64,000 bases of DNA, taken from assembly GCF_963576675.1 (NCBI RefSeq), contig NC_088918.1, forward strand, positions 61,521,001-61,585,000, in the 5' to 3' direction. Under the pieces are notes generated by a model. The model made no database searches. It worked only from the letters and a program-made list of their open reading frames with translations, and was not told the origin of the DNA. The position numbers and the translations under genes were made by a program. The stretch comes from Euphorbia lathyris. Taxonomy: Eukaryota; Streptophyta; Magnoliopsida; Malpighiales; Euphorbiaceae. Shown in pieces: positions 53,592-64,000 of the stretch. How positions within the stretch are numbered: position 1 is the first letter of the stretch; the number at the start of each line of letters is the position of its first letter.

Positions 53592-54274
53592 CGGGTAAAT
53601 TATATCAATTGTTGTTCACTTTTACCTTAGTTTATATTTTGGTATCTAGATTTAATTTTTTCCTAAAAATATACCTGAAGCTACGATGGTCGAATAATTT
53701 AGTAGATTTTATCGGTAAATGCGAGTTTGATAAGTAAATTACACCAATGATACCTGGACTTTACTCTAATTCACATTTTGATAGCTGAATTTTATTTTGT
53801 ACTAAAAATATAACTCAAATAAAGGTGACTAGATATTTTAGTAGATTTGTCCGGTTAGTGAGCAACCAACGCGAATTTGACCATTTTAAATTAAAAATTG
53901 AGAGCCACCATACATTTAATTAACATAAAATTACAATATTATAGTAGTATTATCATTTTATGTTAATTAAATGTATGGTGGCTCCCAATTTTTAATCTAA
54001 AATAGTCAAACTCGCGTTGACCAGTCAATGAGCGGTCAAATGTACTAAATTATCAAGTCATCTCTACTTGAAGTGTACTTTTTGAATAAAATAAAATTTA
54101 GGTACCAAAGTGTGAATTAGAACAAAGTTCTAAGTACTGTTAGTGTAATTTATTCGTCAAATCGCATTGACTAAATTATCCGGTCCCTTTTTGAATATTT
54201 TTAGGATAAAATGAAATCTATGTAACAAAATGTGAACTGGAGTAAAGTTCGGTACCATCAACTAATTTAACCCG
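53592..54274. mobile_element. Nested pair of inverted-repeat (MITE-like) elements
   Basis: The outer ends are CGGGTAAATTATATC and its near-inverse AATTTAACCCG. The outer arms contain TTTATATTTTGGTATCTAGA-like sequence and its inverse at 54215-54240. A second hairpin with TAAATTACACC/GTGTAATTTA ends occupies 53735-54152 and is almost a complete palindrome centred near 53947. No coding sequence. The family resembles the 22.8-kb and 24.5-kb repeats. Confidence 0.7.
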
Positions 54275-54550
54275 AAGATTTCAGCTTATCTTCCCCAAGA
54301 ATTTTAGATTTCCCAAATATCCAAACCAAGAATCAGAGTCAATCTAATAATATCTCAAAACTAAACAAGTGATGATCATACTTTGTGATTCAAAAATTTA
54401 ATAGCCTTACAACACTAACATCTTATCTTCTATATCCATGGGATTGATCTGTAGAAACTAGGGGGTATCCTACCTCTTTCAAGCATCATGAAAAGAAAAA
54501 GAATACAATTTTTGAGAATCAGAAAAAAGAATGATAGCAAAACCCCCAAT
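54275..54550 (-). other. 3' region of the laccase gene
   Basis: Expected to hold the 3' UTR. No motif beyond AT-rich sequence. Confidence 0.5.
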
Positions 54551-57432
54551 TCAACATTGAGGAAGATCAGAGGGTGGAGGAGGCAACTTCTGGTTAGATC
54601 TTTTACCATCATTAACAACCCAAGCCATCTTCAATCCCCAACTGGTATGAACTTCTAGATGACAATGCATAAACCAAACCCCTGGATTATCAGCAAGAAA
54701 TCGTATAGCAACCCAACCTCCAGAAGGCACTCCAATAGTATTTCTCTCGGCAGGATCAACCAGATTAAACTTGGCAGGATCATTTTTGGTGTCAAAATTG
54801 CCAAAACCTTGTCCAACTACAAAGAAATTGAATCCATGGAGATGAAGAGGATGACTTTCTGCAGCAATAATACTAGTATCCTGCAAAATCACCTCCACAC
54901 TTGTATTAAAAGGTAACACAACCACTTTGGTACCAGTTGTGGTCATCATATTAGAAGGTGGAGTTCCTGTGTAATTGAATCTAAAAGGTGGGTTATTTGG
55001 GAAATCTGTGGTGTATACACCTTTTGATTTGTTAAAAAAGTGAGCTTGAAGAAGAGCTATATTCGGTTGCACAAATGAGACATTGTTAATTGAAGCTGCA
55101 ACTCTTGTATTATTGGGACAATTTTGATTTTTTGAGCAGGGAAGCAGTCCTAACCCAACTGTGAAAAAGAAGTGCTTGTTAATCTTTTGAGGGACTTTAG
55201 CTGGGTATTTTGCAGTGTTCAAGCTACGAACTTTATTGGAAAATTTCGTCGCGAAATTGGTGTCGTTAAAAATTGGGAGAGAGGGTTTAAGTAGTGGAAG
55301 TTTGGTGTTTGAGGAGGAGGAAGAAGAAGAAGGGTGTTCATATTCAAGTATAGCGGCGGTTGTGGTGTTGTCGAAAGCAGCTGGACCGGTAGCATAAGGT
55401 CTGGCTGCCATTAAAAAGGTAGAATTAGGATGGTGAGGTTTGGTTTTGAGTAAGACATTAGTGGTTTGTCCTGGAGTTATAACTAATATTTGGGTTTTAA
55501 AAGGTTTAACATAAACCGCATCAGTTTCAACTACTGTAAGAGTGTGATTTGCAATGCTGAAGAATAGTTCGTCATTGAGTGCTGCGTTGATCAAACGGAG
55601 GAGATACGTTTTTCCCGGCTTCACTTTCAGCTTAAATGTGTCTGCATTCAATAATTTAACATGTTAGTCAGTGGCAGAGCCAAAACAAAATAGTTGGAGG
55701 TTAATGGACCCAAATTTGTTAAAGTTATTGGCCTTTTTTGGGATTAAGAATTTTACTACAGAATATTCCGTCCCAGATTCCCGTTGTAGTGTCAAACCGT
55801 CGCAAATTCTGATATAATCGAATTGCAACGGAAATGAATTTTTAGTAACGAAAATTGCCGCTGGTAATTATAGTCTGAACAGCCCACCTGAAACTACCCC
55901 TTATAAGGGTGATTGCCCCAATCCACTTGAAACTACCCATATACAGTAACAAAGGCTTAGTCGTGAAATAATTTAGGGTCGGCTAACATGAACCATCATA
56001 CAAAACCGTGAAATCAAGTCGTGTCAGCGACATAAATTTTTTCCCTCCACTCCGTCCTATCCACTACCATATTTTCCTCGATACCCAATAAACTCGTATC
56101 ACTCTTGATCACCTTTTTCCAAGTTTGCTTAGGTCTTCCCCTACCCCTCACCATTACATCCCTTTGCCACTCTTCAGTCCTCCTAACCGGCGTATCAAAT
56201 GCTCTTCGTCTTACATGGCCAAACCACCTTAGTCGGTTTTCCCTCATTTTATTCTCAATAGATGTAACCCGTACTTTTGGTCTAATTATTTTATTACTCA
56301 CCCGATCATTTCTCGTATAACCACACATCCATCTCAACATACACATCTCCACCATCAACATTTTATGAATGTAACAGTGTTTTACTGTCCAAGACTCTGT
56401 CCCATATAAAAAAAATTCACAAAGTTAGAGTACCTTTTGCTGAGCAGGAATAGAGAGGGCCAGGAAGACCATTAATAGTGAAGGCATCAGAAATATTCGG
56501 TGCTGCTCCGGTTTGGGTTGCTTGGTTTATGACTGTTTCGGTATCGGCCTTCCACCACTCCCCTGCATTTACATTACCATATCGAATCAGAAGTTGTTAA
56601 TTGTTATTTCGGAATGTGGTGCAAAAGTGAAATTAATTACCAAAAACGATAGGGACTTCTTTGTGGGGTTGTGGAAATGGATACGAAGCATGTTTTTTAG
56701 GAAGTATAACAATAGGACCATTGAGAGTGACTCTAAGCCAAGATATGTGAGCATGCCAGAACAATGTTCCTCTTTGTCCAGTTACTTTGAATTTATATAC
56801 ATAGCTCTGTCCTGTCTGAATTGGACATTGTGTTACATATGCAGGTCCATCTGCCCATCCACTTCTTAACTGCCTTATTCCATGCCTATAAAACCAAATT
56901 TAAAAAAATGCACGTCAAATTTTCAGGTAATGTTTTTAGAGAAGTGCAAATATACCATGATAAAAGTGTATTTCGATTTTCTAACATAAAAGACCACAGG
57001 TATCATTTCAATACAGCAAATATTTAACAATTATCAAAGTATTAAAGCACGAAACCGCGAGATAATTCGAAGAATATTTCATACCAATGAATGGTGACAT
57101 TGTACTGAACATGGTTAACCACTTTGATGATGAGTTTATCACCTTCCCTAGCTATGATCCTAGGTCCAGGTAATTCTCCATTCACTGTCACAATACTCTT
57201 TGTTTGGCACAATCTTGTTACATTTTTCATCACAATCTGCAACATTATTAAATAAATTAATTACTTTAATTTAAAATCATATAGTAACAATTAATTAAAT
57301 AATGATGCTTACATTGAACTTGTAGTGCCTAGTAATTGCAGCATGCTTGGCAAGTATCAGCTCAGGAAACATCCAAAAAGCACAGATTATTGAAAAAATA
57401 ACTGTTGCTTTAAGGCTGTTATTAAAACCCAT
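54551..57432 (-). CDS. LAC17: Laccase (multicopper oxidase), close to LAC17
   Basis: Oxidises monolignols or other phenolics and reduces O2 to water in the cell wall. Five exons: 57432-57313, 57236-57085, 56885-56641, 56562-56434, 55641-54551, all GT/AG, total 578 aa, the family length. A signal peptide (hydrophobic residues 8-27, likely cut near LILA) precedes three cupredoxin domains. Copper ligands: HWHG (its Trp codon is split by intron 2), FWHAH, HPLHLHG, and HCHLEVH with Leu at the type-1 axial position. Many N-glycosylation sites (NVT, NHT, NTS). It ends [32 protein letters not shown] exon 4-5 sequence places it with LAC17/LAC2 rather than LAC4. No defects were seen. Confidence 0.95.
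55880..56418 (-). pseudogene. RTE-type LINE fragment in laccase intron 4
   Basis: A 115-codon frame (56361-56014) reads [29 protein letters not shown] and [15 protein letters not shown], the C-terminal end of RTE-clade plant LINE polyproteins. It is followed by the typical 3' tail region (about 55880-56010). It lies inside the intron (56433-55642) in the same orientation as the gene and leaves splice sites untouched. Confidence 0.85.
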
Positions 57433-58720
57433 TGCTCAGTAATTTTTTGAGAGATTAATATATCTATGAAAGATTGAAGATAGGAATGATGTAATGAAAA
57501 ATGACAAAATTGTGCTTATATAATATAATGTTCAACAAATTTTAAATTTGGTCCGACTAATAGCTGCTCAAATATAACTTTAGAGTAATGTTTAAGCTTA
57601 AATTATTAGATTAATGTAATGTCTTCATATTGGTAACGGTTTTTATTCTAAGTTCCCAAAATGCCACTAATCCGATGTTCTGCATAAGCAAACTTTGAAA
57701 TGAATATTATTCACTTTTGGACTAACAGTAGTTGGAATCAAAGTTAATCACAAAAATAAGAATAATAGGTGGATGGGTCAACATTCACTTCCTTTTATGT
57801 AATTAGATCCGAGATTACTTGGTCCGAGATTGATTTCTCTTTCAATTAAAGTTTATTATGTAAATCATAACTCGAATTCAAAATCTTTTATTTACATGAC
57901 TTGAGACGAGTATATTAAATCAATGGTCACTGAAATTTGTTGTCAGTTTCATAAAGATCATTGAACTTCAGTTTGTTTCACTAAAATTATTATACTTTTA
58001 TTTTTAATTCATACAGTCATTCAAATCAAATCCAAACAGCAAAAACAATGAAATAATGACGTGACAATTACATTGGAAAGAATTGTGCTATATAATGACA
58101 TGACAACCATGTACATGAAGGGTAAAAATTAAATATATATTTTTTTGTTGTTAATAGTTGAATTAAGTAATATAAAATATCATTTTTATATTATCTAACT
58201 GTATTGTCATACGTAAAAATGAATTATTTTAAACGTGAATGTTACGTCATTGTTCAGTTAATTTTTCTATTTTAAATGATCAGAATGACTTTATAAGCAT
58301 AAAAATGAAAGTTTAATAATTTATCGAAACAAAATGAAATAAATAACATTTGTAAAAATTTATATAATTAAAAAATGAGAGAGTAATAGTGGCAAAGGTT
58401 GAATGGAAAATGGTAACATATCAACCACTTGCCGTTAATAGGACATGGAAAAGGAAAGGCTTAGAGTAGTGAGTATGTTTTGTTAGCTGTCGGTCGGTTG
58501 TTAATTTGTTGTCCAAAATTCTTAACTGCTTTGATGTTTATTTCTTACCATGTTTCTTCTCTTAACTCATCTTAATTTTACTCCAAAAATACACATTCTA
58601 GATTCCAATTTATCTTTTATTTTATTTTTTTAGTTAAATCGTTAATCATCCAAATTAATATATTAAACCTTTAATTAATTATAATAGTATATATATATAT
58701 TAAATTTTTGCTTAATAAGA
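57433..58720. other. Laccase promoter and AT-rich intergenic region
   Basis: Beyond the TATA box no gene was seen. 57935-58060 resembles the CACTGAACTT-type dispersed repeat seen at 22.8 and 24.5 kb. Confidence 0.5.
57515..57522 (-). promoter_or_regulatory. TATA box of the laccase gene
   Basis: TATATAAG on the minus strand, in CATTATATTATATAAGCACA, lies about 85 bp upstream of the start codon, the usual distance for a short plant 5' UTR. No perfect AC element was seen; TCCAACTACT near 57728-57737 is a partial match. Confidence 0.6.
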
Positions 58721-58723
58721 AAT

Positions 58724-60011
58724 GTGTTGGGATACCATAAGTCTGCGTTCACTGAGCTTTGCAAATATCTAAGGATTCTTTTTACAGCAAGGGCTTTAAA
58801 GTACAATCAGCCAATTAAGAAAGGGAAAAATACTGATGAGGCTAATGAGGAGACAACTGTCCCAAAGAAGGGCACAAGGACAAAGGCTCCAGCTGCCCGA
58901 AAGAGGAAAGCTGTTGGGACTCCTTCAAAGAAGGCTGAGCCTCAGGCCAAGAAGCCTAAGTCAGCTGTTGAAAGCCTCTATTTCTTCACCAAAGGAACAC
59001 GCCGACTTGAATGCTTCCGCTAACTCTACAAGCCAAATGGAGCAAATTCCCATCAATGCTGTTACTACAAGCATTGTGCTGACTCAGGACATTCCTGCTC
59101 CAGTCAGCACAGACAGCATTCGAATTACTTCTTCTCCAATCAACACTTCTGCCGATCAATCAGCTCTACCCGAGACTCAAGTGCAGATTGAAAACACACT
59201 TCCAGTCACTGACCATGTCATTCCTCTGACTCCTCTTCCAACTGGTCAAACTGAGGAAACTAGGCAAGTTAATGAAGGCTCTCTCAGCTACTTGCATGCC
59301 ACCGAGTCTGGTAAAAGAATCATCGACTCGGTGCAAACATTAATTAAAGACCTTCATCAAACCACTCCACCTGCTGCTGGGTCTTCTACTGTTGAGACAA
59401 CTCAGCTTTCCCACGTAACTCAGCTTCTCAATGAAGTTAAGGGATTCAAGGATTTGCTGAGTGTCATAGTCTCCATTCAAGCACAGCAACCTAAGCAGGA
59501 TTCCATCACAAAGCTGGCTGAGCTCCAGCTGACAATTGTTCAACACCTCAACACTCTTCAAGGTCAAGTTCAGACCTTGTCAGGTGCGAACACGCGATAT
59601 GCTACTTCGGATGAAGTCAAAATGCTCTTTGCTCAGCTTCACACTGAGCAAATCAAGATCAACGAGCAAATGGTCTCCTATTCTCAATGCTCAGTGGAGC
59701 AAATTGGAGAGGCTGTTCGATTGTTGAATTTGAACAAACAAGAGATGGACACTGACGCCATGAAGCAAAATGAGATATTGTCTGTCACCAAACAAACCTT
59801 CAACCATGTACGTCATAGCAATATTCAACGTCAATACTACGACTCAGCCTTACTGAAGACATTTCATCAAGTCGTTGCTGGTCTGTCAGATGCACTTACC
59901 TGGATAGGTAAATCTCAAGCTTTCATAGTAAGCATGATCAGCGCTGCTGAACTCAATATACCCGCAGAGGTCTCAGATGATGGAGTTGCTATCTTTGACG
60001 GCGTCAATTAA
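58724..60011 (+). pseudogene. Extra ORF of a copia-like element (coiled-coil protein before the 3' LTR)
   Basis: The first frame (58724-58985) reads LGYHKSAFTELCKYLRILF and a Lys-rich tract with APAARKRKAVGTPSKKAEP. After a shift near 58970 a Ser/Thr-rich region continues with SSPKEHADLNASANSTSQME, then a coiled coil rich in Gln and Leu (59400-59900), ending at 60011. The position between pol and the polypurine tract fits the additional ORF of SIRE-like elements, which has been called envelope-like; no membrane segment is visible here. The upstream gag and pol are missing. The function is unknown. Confidence 0.6.
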
Positions 60012-60656
60012 AGCGCCGATAGGCTTAAGGGGCTGTCCACAGAACTGACCAGAGCCGTCTTAACCGACGCCTTTAGGATTTCTCCTCCCGATGCTGACAA
60101 AACGGGGGAGAAAGCACAAGCTAGAACACAGCATGAGCCTAAGAAAAAGAAATAGAAATTAGGCTAGCTCAGTTATGCTAAGTTTGTAGTCTCTATGTTT
60201 ATGCTTATCTTTTGTTGTATACGCTGACTACTTCTATTAATATCAATACTTGCATCTTTTTATCCAAAACCTGAGTTATTTTATATGATGCTGAGTATTA
60301 AGTTATTATGTATCTTCAATTACATCAATGCTGATAACATGTTTGACATTGACTTGTATGTTTATAAAACATTGTCTTATAAGACTCATTGAACAACAAA
60401 TTACTCAGCGCTCTCTGAATGTTAAAACTTCCGCTTAAACACTGAGTAAAATAGAATATGTTCCATGAGCTGACCTATATCTGAAAACTGACCTTAGACT
60501 TACTCGATTAAATCTTTAAATGTTTAGAGTAAAACTAAGTCAGTAGCTCAACCCTGACGGGGGAGTTTGCTAAGTTATATTAGGTCAACTATCATGGGGG
60601 AGCTCAATACTGAGTTCTTCGCTGAATAGTTTTGCCAACATCAAAATGGGGGAGTT
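60012..60656 (+). other. 3' untranslated region with repeated polypurine tracts
   Basis: GGGGGAG occurs at about 60102, 60554, 60594 and 60648, the last directly before the LTR. The first three resemble duplicated or former plus-strand priming sites. GCTGAGT-type words are frequent. Confidence 0.65.
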
Positions 60657-61998
60657 TGTTGAAACACCTTTCCACATAATTTTGATTTGACAAAATTGTT
60701 TAAGTGTAATTAAAAAATATTCTAAACACACTAAGTTTAAATGCTTTGATTTATTCTACTAATGTGTTTGTTCAATGTTGAGTTAAATTGTTTATAAGAC
60801 ACAAAGATTAAAAGGCCCAAAGCCCAATACGGAAGTCAAAAGCCCAAGTCAAACAGTTTAAAGCAACTCGGCCCGCGTATGTCAAAACGATGTCGTTATG
60901 TACAAAACGCAGCTCAGCGGAAGAAGGATCTAGAAGACCTTCGTGGAACAACTTCGGGATGAAGCTGCTGAGTTGATTCGACAAAGAGTACAAGACAGCA
61001 GCTGAGCAAGAACAACTTCCAGACAAAGTGTTTCCACTTTGGGTAAAGTTCAGAAGACACAGAATGCTGTCTAGTTGACCTTACCATAAATGGAGAGACA
61101 TTCTGCCGAGCTGACCAAAAGCTGACCGAGGACAGAAGATACTCAAATCTGATTGGCCGAGAGCTCTGAGCAAGACAGGATGACAACGACAGGAAGCCGT
61201 TTCCCTCTAACAGTTATTTCGAAATTCGAAATGACCGATGCCTCAGACGTCTCTATAAATAGAGCCCTTCAGTTGCTTCATTCAACACAGAACTTGATCA
61301 AGCCATTACGCTGACCAAATTTCTACGCAAAGTTCTGCAAGAAAAAGCAAAGCAATCTTACACTAAATTTCATATCTTTTGTGTAAAAGTCTAGAGTGAT
61401 TATTCAATCATCTAAGGTGTCTTAGCAATCGTTGTTTAGGACAAACACTTATCATTTCTAGAGATTAGAAAGGAGAGGCTGAGTACTCGGTTATAGTACT
61501 CAGCGAAAGATTAGGATTGAGTAGAGGTATAAAGGAAGGTACTCTTGTTATACTCAGTTTCTAAGATTGTAAAAGGTTTGATGCTCTACCGTTCAAGAGC
61601 TCAGTAGAGAATTCAAAATCTCGGAACGTGTTCCGGGGACAGGACGTAGGCTTGGAGGCCGAACCTGGATAAATATGCTGAGTAATATCTTTCTAACCTT
61701 AAACTTCTTTATTTATATCTTGCTTGCTTAAACAAAAACTGACCAAGTAAAGAGGTCAAGCTGAGTTGTGCGCATTGAATATCTGAGCTCAGGAATAGAC
61801 TCTAAGTGCTATCTCCTGACTCAAGTAAAGAAACTGACCTAGTCACCAGTTGACTAAGCCAGTATCTTGCTATTCACTCAGCGCCGCTGTTAAAACCTTT
61901 TTCTCACGAAAAAGAAGTCTGCCCTAACTTAAAATTTTTAAATAGTTCCTAACCCCCCCCCCTTGGAACTATACTTGTAACGTTATAAGGGACCAACA
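60657..61998 (+). repeat. 3' LTR of the copia-like element
   Basis: Starts TGTTGAAACACC right after AATGGGGGAGTT and ends GGACCAACA, so the ends are TGTTG/CAACA. A strong TATA motif, CTCTATAAATAGAG, lies at about 61247-61260. A run of 10 or more C occurs near 61952. No 5' LTR is in the window, and the left edge of the element (about 58720) is a truncation. Confidence 0.82.
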
Positions 61999-64000
61999 CT
62001 GTTTGCCCAAAAAGAGGACTCCGCCAAGGTGATCCATTATCACCATACTTATTTCTGCTTTGTGTTGAAGGGTTGACGTCATTATTGGTGGCAGCTGAGA
62101 ATAGGGGGTTACTATGGTTGCCGAGTTAAGCGAAGGGCGCCTGCAATTTCACATTTGCTCTTTGCTGATGATGCATTTTTATTTTACCAGGCTACTATAT
62201 CTAAAATTAGAATGTTAAAAAAAATTACTCAGATCATATGAATTAGCTTCAGGGCAAGCTATAAATTTTCAAAAATCTAGAATCATGTTCAGTAGAAATG
62301 TGGCAAATGACCTCGCTATGGGAATTTCTAACATTTTGGGTATTAATAATCCATTGAATACGGGAAGATATCTGGGTCTTCCATCATTGGTGGGTAGAAC
62401 AAAATGAGCAATATTTGCACACTTTAGAGATAGGTTATGGCAACGGTTATAGCGCTGGAGAGGAAAAGGAATATCAAAAGCTGGTAAAGCTACACTTATT
62501 CGAGCAGCAGGGCAAGCCATCTTAATCTATTTCATGAGTGTATTCCTGCTCCCTATATCGATGGCTGAGAAATTACAACGAATGCTGAATTCGTTTTGGT
62601 GGGGTAATAAAAAGTCAGGTGAGAGAGGACTGAATTGGATGGCATGGGATAGATTATGTGCTCCAAAATTGATGGGAGGACTGAGTTTTCGAAATTTCAC
62701 AGCCTTTAATCTTGCTATGTTGGGAAAACATGGATGTCAGTTATTTACCAATCCATCTTCGCTAGTTAGTAAAGTTTTCAAAGCTAAATATTATCCAAAA
62801 GGGGATTTTATGGGGGCCTCATTGGGGCATTCACCAAGTTTTATATGGCGAAGTATCTGGAGTTCTCAACTAATCATTAAAGGAGTCATATGGAAAATTG
62901 GAAATGATCAATCAATAAATGTGTGGAGTGAGAGATGGCTGCGGGATGAGGAGGATGGCTATATACGAACCCCTATAGTGGAAGGGTTGGAGTATTTGAA
63001 AGTGAATGATTTGTTTATCCATAATTCCAGAGATTGGGATGAAGAGCTGTTGGAGGAAATTTTTGAGCATAGAGATATTGCAGAAATTCATAAACTGTCT
63101 GTTGGTACTTTGAGTAGTGAGGATCGGTTAATATGGAAATTCCATTCAACAGGAAGATACACAGTGAAAAGCACTTACCGACTGGCTACAATGTTGGAAG
63201 CATGAGAGAGATTTCATGTTCAGGAAGCTTGGAAAAAATTATGGTATGCGAAAATTCCACACAAGGTTCGACACTTTGGTTGGCAACTAGCACACAATTG
63301 TCTCCCAACGCGTGTGAATCTTCATTTTCGTGGGTTACAGGTATGTAGTAATTGTGTGATACGTAACGAACCTTGGGAGGATGGATGACATCTTTTTATT
63401 GAATGTGCAGAAGCTATAAGAATGTGGCAGAAAGCGGGACTTCTGGATAGAATTAATGTGGAGGCGGCGGTGGCTGAAAACTTGGCATCATGATTTCATA
63501 ATATGATTAGAGTAGCCCCGGAACAAATTGTGAAAACATTTTTTATGTACCTCTGGAGTTTATGGCAGGCTAGAAATACCCGTCTTTGGCAGTATGAGAT
63601 TCGCACAACAGCTCAAATTGTGGCTCAAGCTAGCACTGTACTTAACGATTGGTCAGAAGTTAATGCATTGAGAAATTGGACTGGTTCGGGAGAACAGTAG
63701 ATCGGAAATGTAGTAGCAGGAAATATTTCATTTGCTGGTTGCACGACTTGGCACCCACCATCAGAAGGTTTTCTCTCGTGTTTGTGTTGATGCCGCATGT
63801 TTTAACGCTGACGGTCGTGTAGGGATGGATGCAGCAGTAAGAGATGCAAATAGACAATTTGTAATGGAGAGATGTGCGAGTCTGTTATGTTGTCCGATAA
63901 CACGAGAATCTGAGACCGAAGCTCTGTTATAGGCTATGCAATGGCTAGAAGTTGATGGAATAAGGAATGTGGTTTTCGAATCCGATGCTAAACAAGTGTT
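61999..64000 (+). pseudogene. L1-type plant LINE, RT end to RNase H, degenerate, runs off the window
   Basis: Begins inside RT with [20 protein letters not shown] (62009-62068), disrupted until about 62530. Then come the RT thumb/connection region (LNSFWWGNKKSGERGLNW, WKIGNDQSINVWSERWL), a zf-RVT domain (KIPHKVRHFGWQLAHNCLP, 63250-63310), and RNase H from about 63780 (DAACFNADG, ESETEALL, FESDAKQV). Stops and frameshifts are scattered, including stops near 63203 and 63929. The 5' half is absent because the LTR element abuts it. Confidence 0.9.

Noticed and set aside
60657..61998. Treating this LTR as a solo LTR
   Set aside because: A polypurine tract and coding sequence of the same element lie directly upstream, so it is the 3' LTR of a truncated copy.

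Overview
The window comes from the nuclear genome of a flowering plant, most likely a eudicot. The evidence is AT-rich intergenic DNA, plant-type introns, a laccase close to Arabidopsis LAC17, a DHHC S-acyltransferase close to Arabidopsis PAT16, an Au-family SINE, and Ty1/copia, Ty3/gypsy (Tat type), LINE, MULE, hAT, PIF and pogo relics. The species cannot be named from the sequence. Only two host genes look intact, and both are on the minus strand: the S-acyltransferase (41491-47411, seven exons, 284 aa) and the laccase (54551-57432, five exons, 578 aa). Almost everything else is transposon or relic.

Region 1-22.7 kb is a three-level nest. A Mutator-like transposase gene (minus strand, 22263 down to 1 and beyond the window) is split by a full-length Ty1/copia element (825-21887) with TG...CA long terminal repeats, an initiator-Met primer site and a 5-bp target duplication CAACC. 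The untranslated leader of the copia element is itself split by a Tat-type Ty3/gypsy element (7680-19424) with target duplication AATAC. That inner element has an antisense plant-mobile-domain gene between pol and its 3' LTR. It is bounded by two LTRs in INVERTED orientation, and a degenerate third LTR meets the inverted one in a palindrome. This is the most unusual structure in the window.

Region 22.7-41 kb is a patchwork: a terminal-inverted-repeat element, an inverted pair of LINE RNase H fragments, a degenerate Ty3/gypsy copy with a probable 3' LTR, an inverted pair of papain-like protease pseudogenes, two PIF/Tourist-like elements, a MULE-like element carrying about 33-bp palindromic repeats, a hAT element with a Mutator-type MITE nested in it, a pogo/Emigrant-like element with a transposase remnant, another Mutator-type MITE, and a copia fragment.

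Region 41-48.8 kb holds the S-acyltransferase gene, whose third intron carries an Au SINE with a 19-bp target duplication. Region 48.8-53.5 kb is a second Tat-type element in which a 3.2-kb block is inverted, fusing the N-terminus of its antisense gene in frame to the gypsy integrase. Region 53.5-58.7 kb has nested inverted-repeat elements and the laccase, with an RTE-type LINE fragment in its fourth intron. Region 58.7-64 kb is the 3' end of a copia-like element (extra ORF, polypurine tracts, one LTR) abutting a degenerate L1-type LINE that runs off the window.

The host genes do not form a pathway. The laccase is expected to be secreted and to oxidise monolignols in the cell wall; the S-acyltransferase is expected to palmitoylate proteins at an internal or plasma membrane. 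Palindromic and inverted-repeat architecture recurs at every scale, from 33-bp units to kilobase arms.
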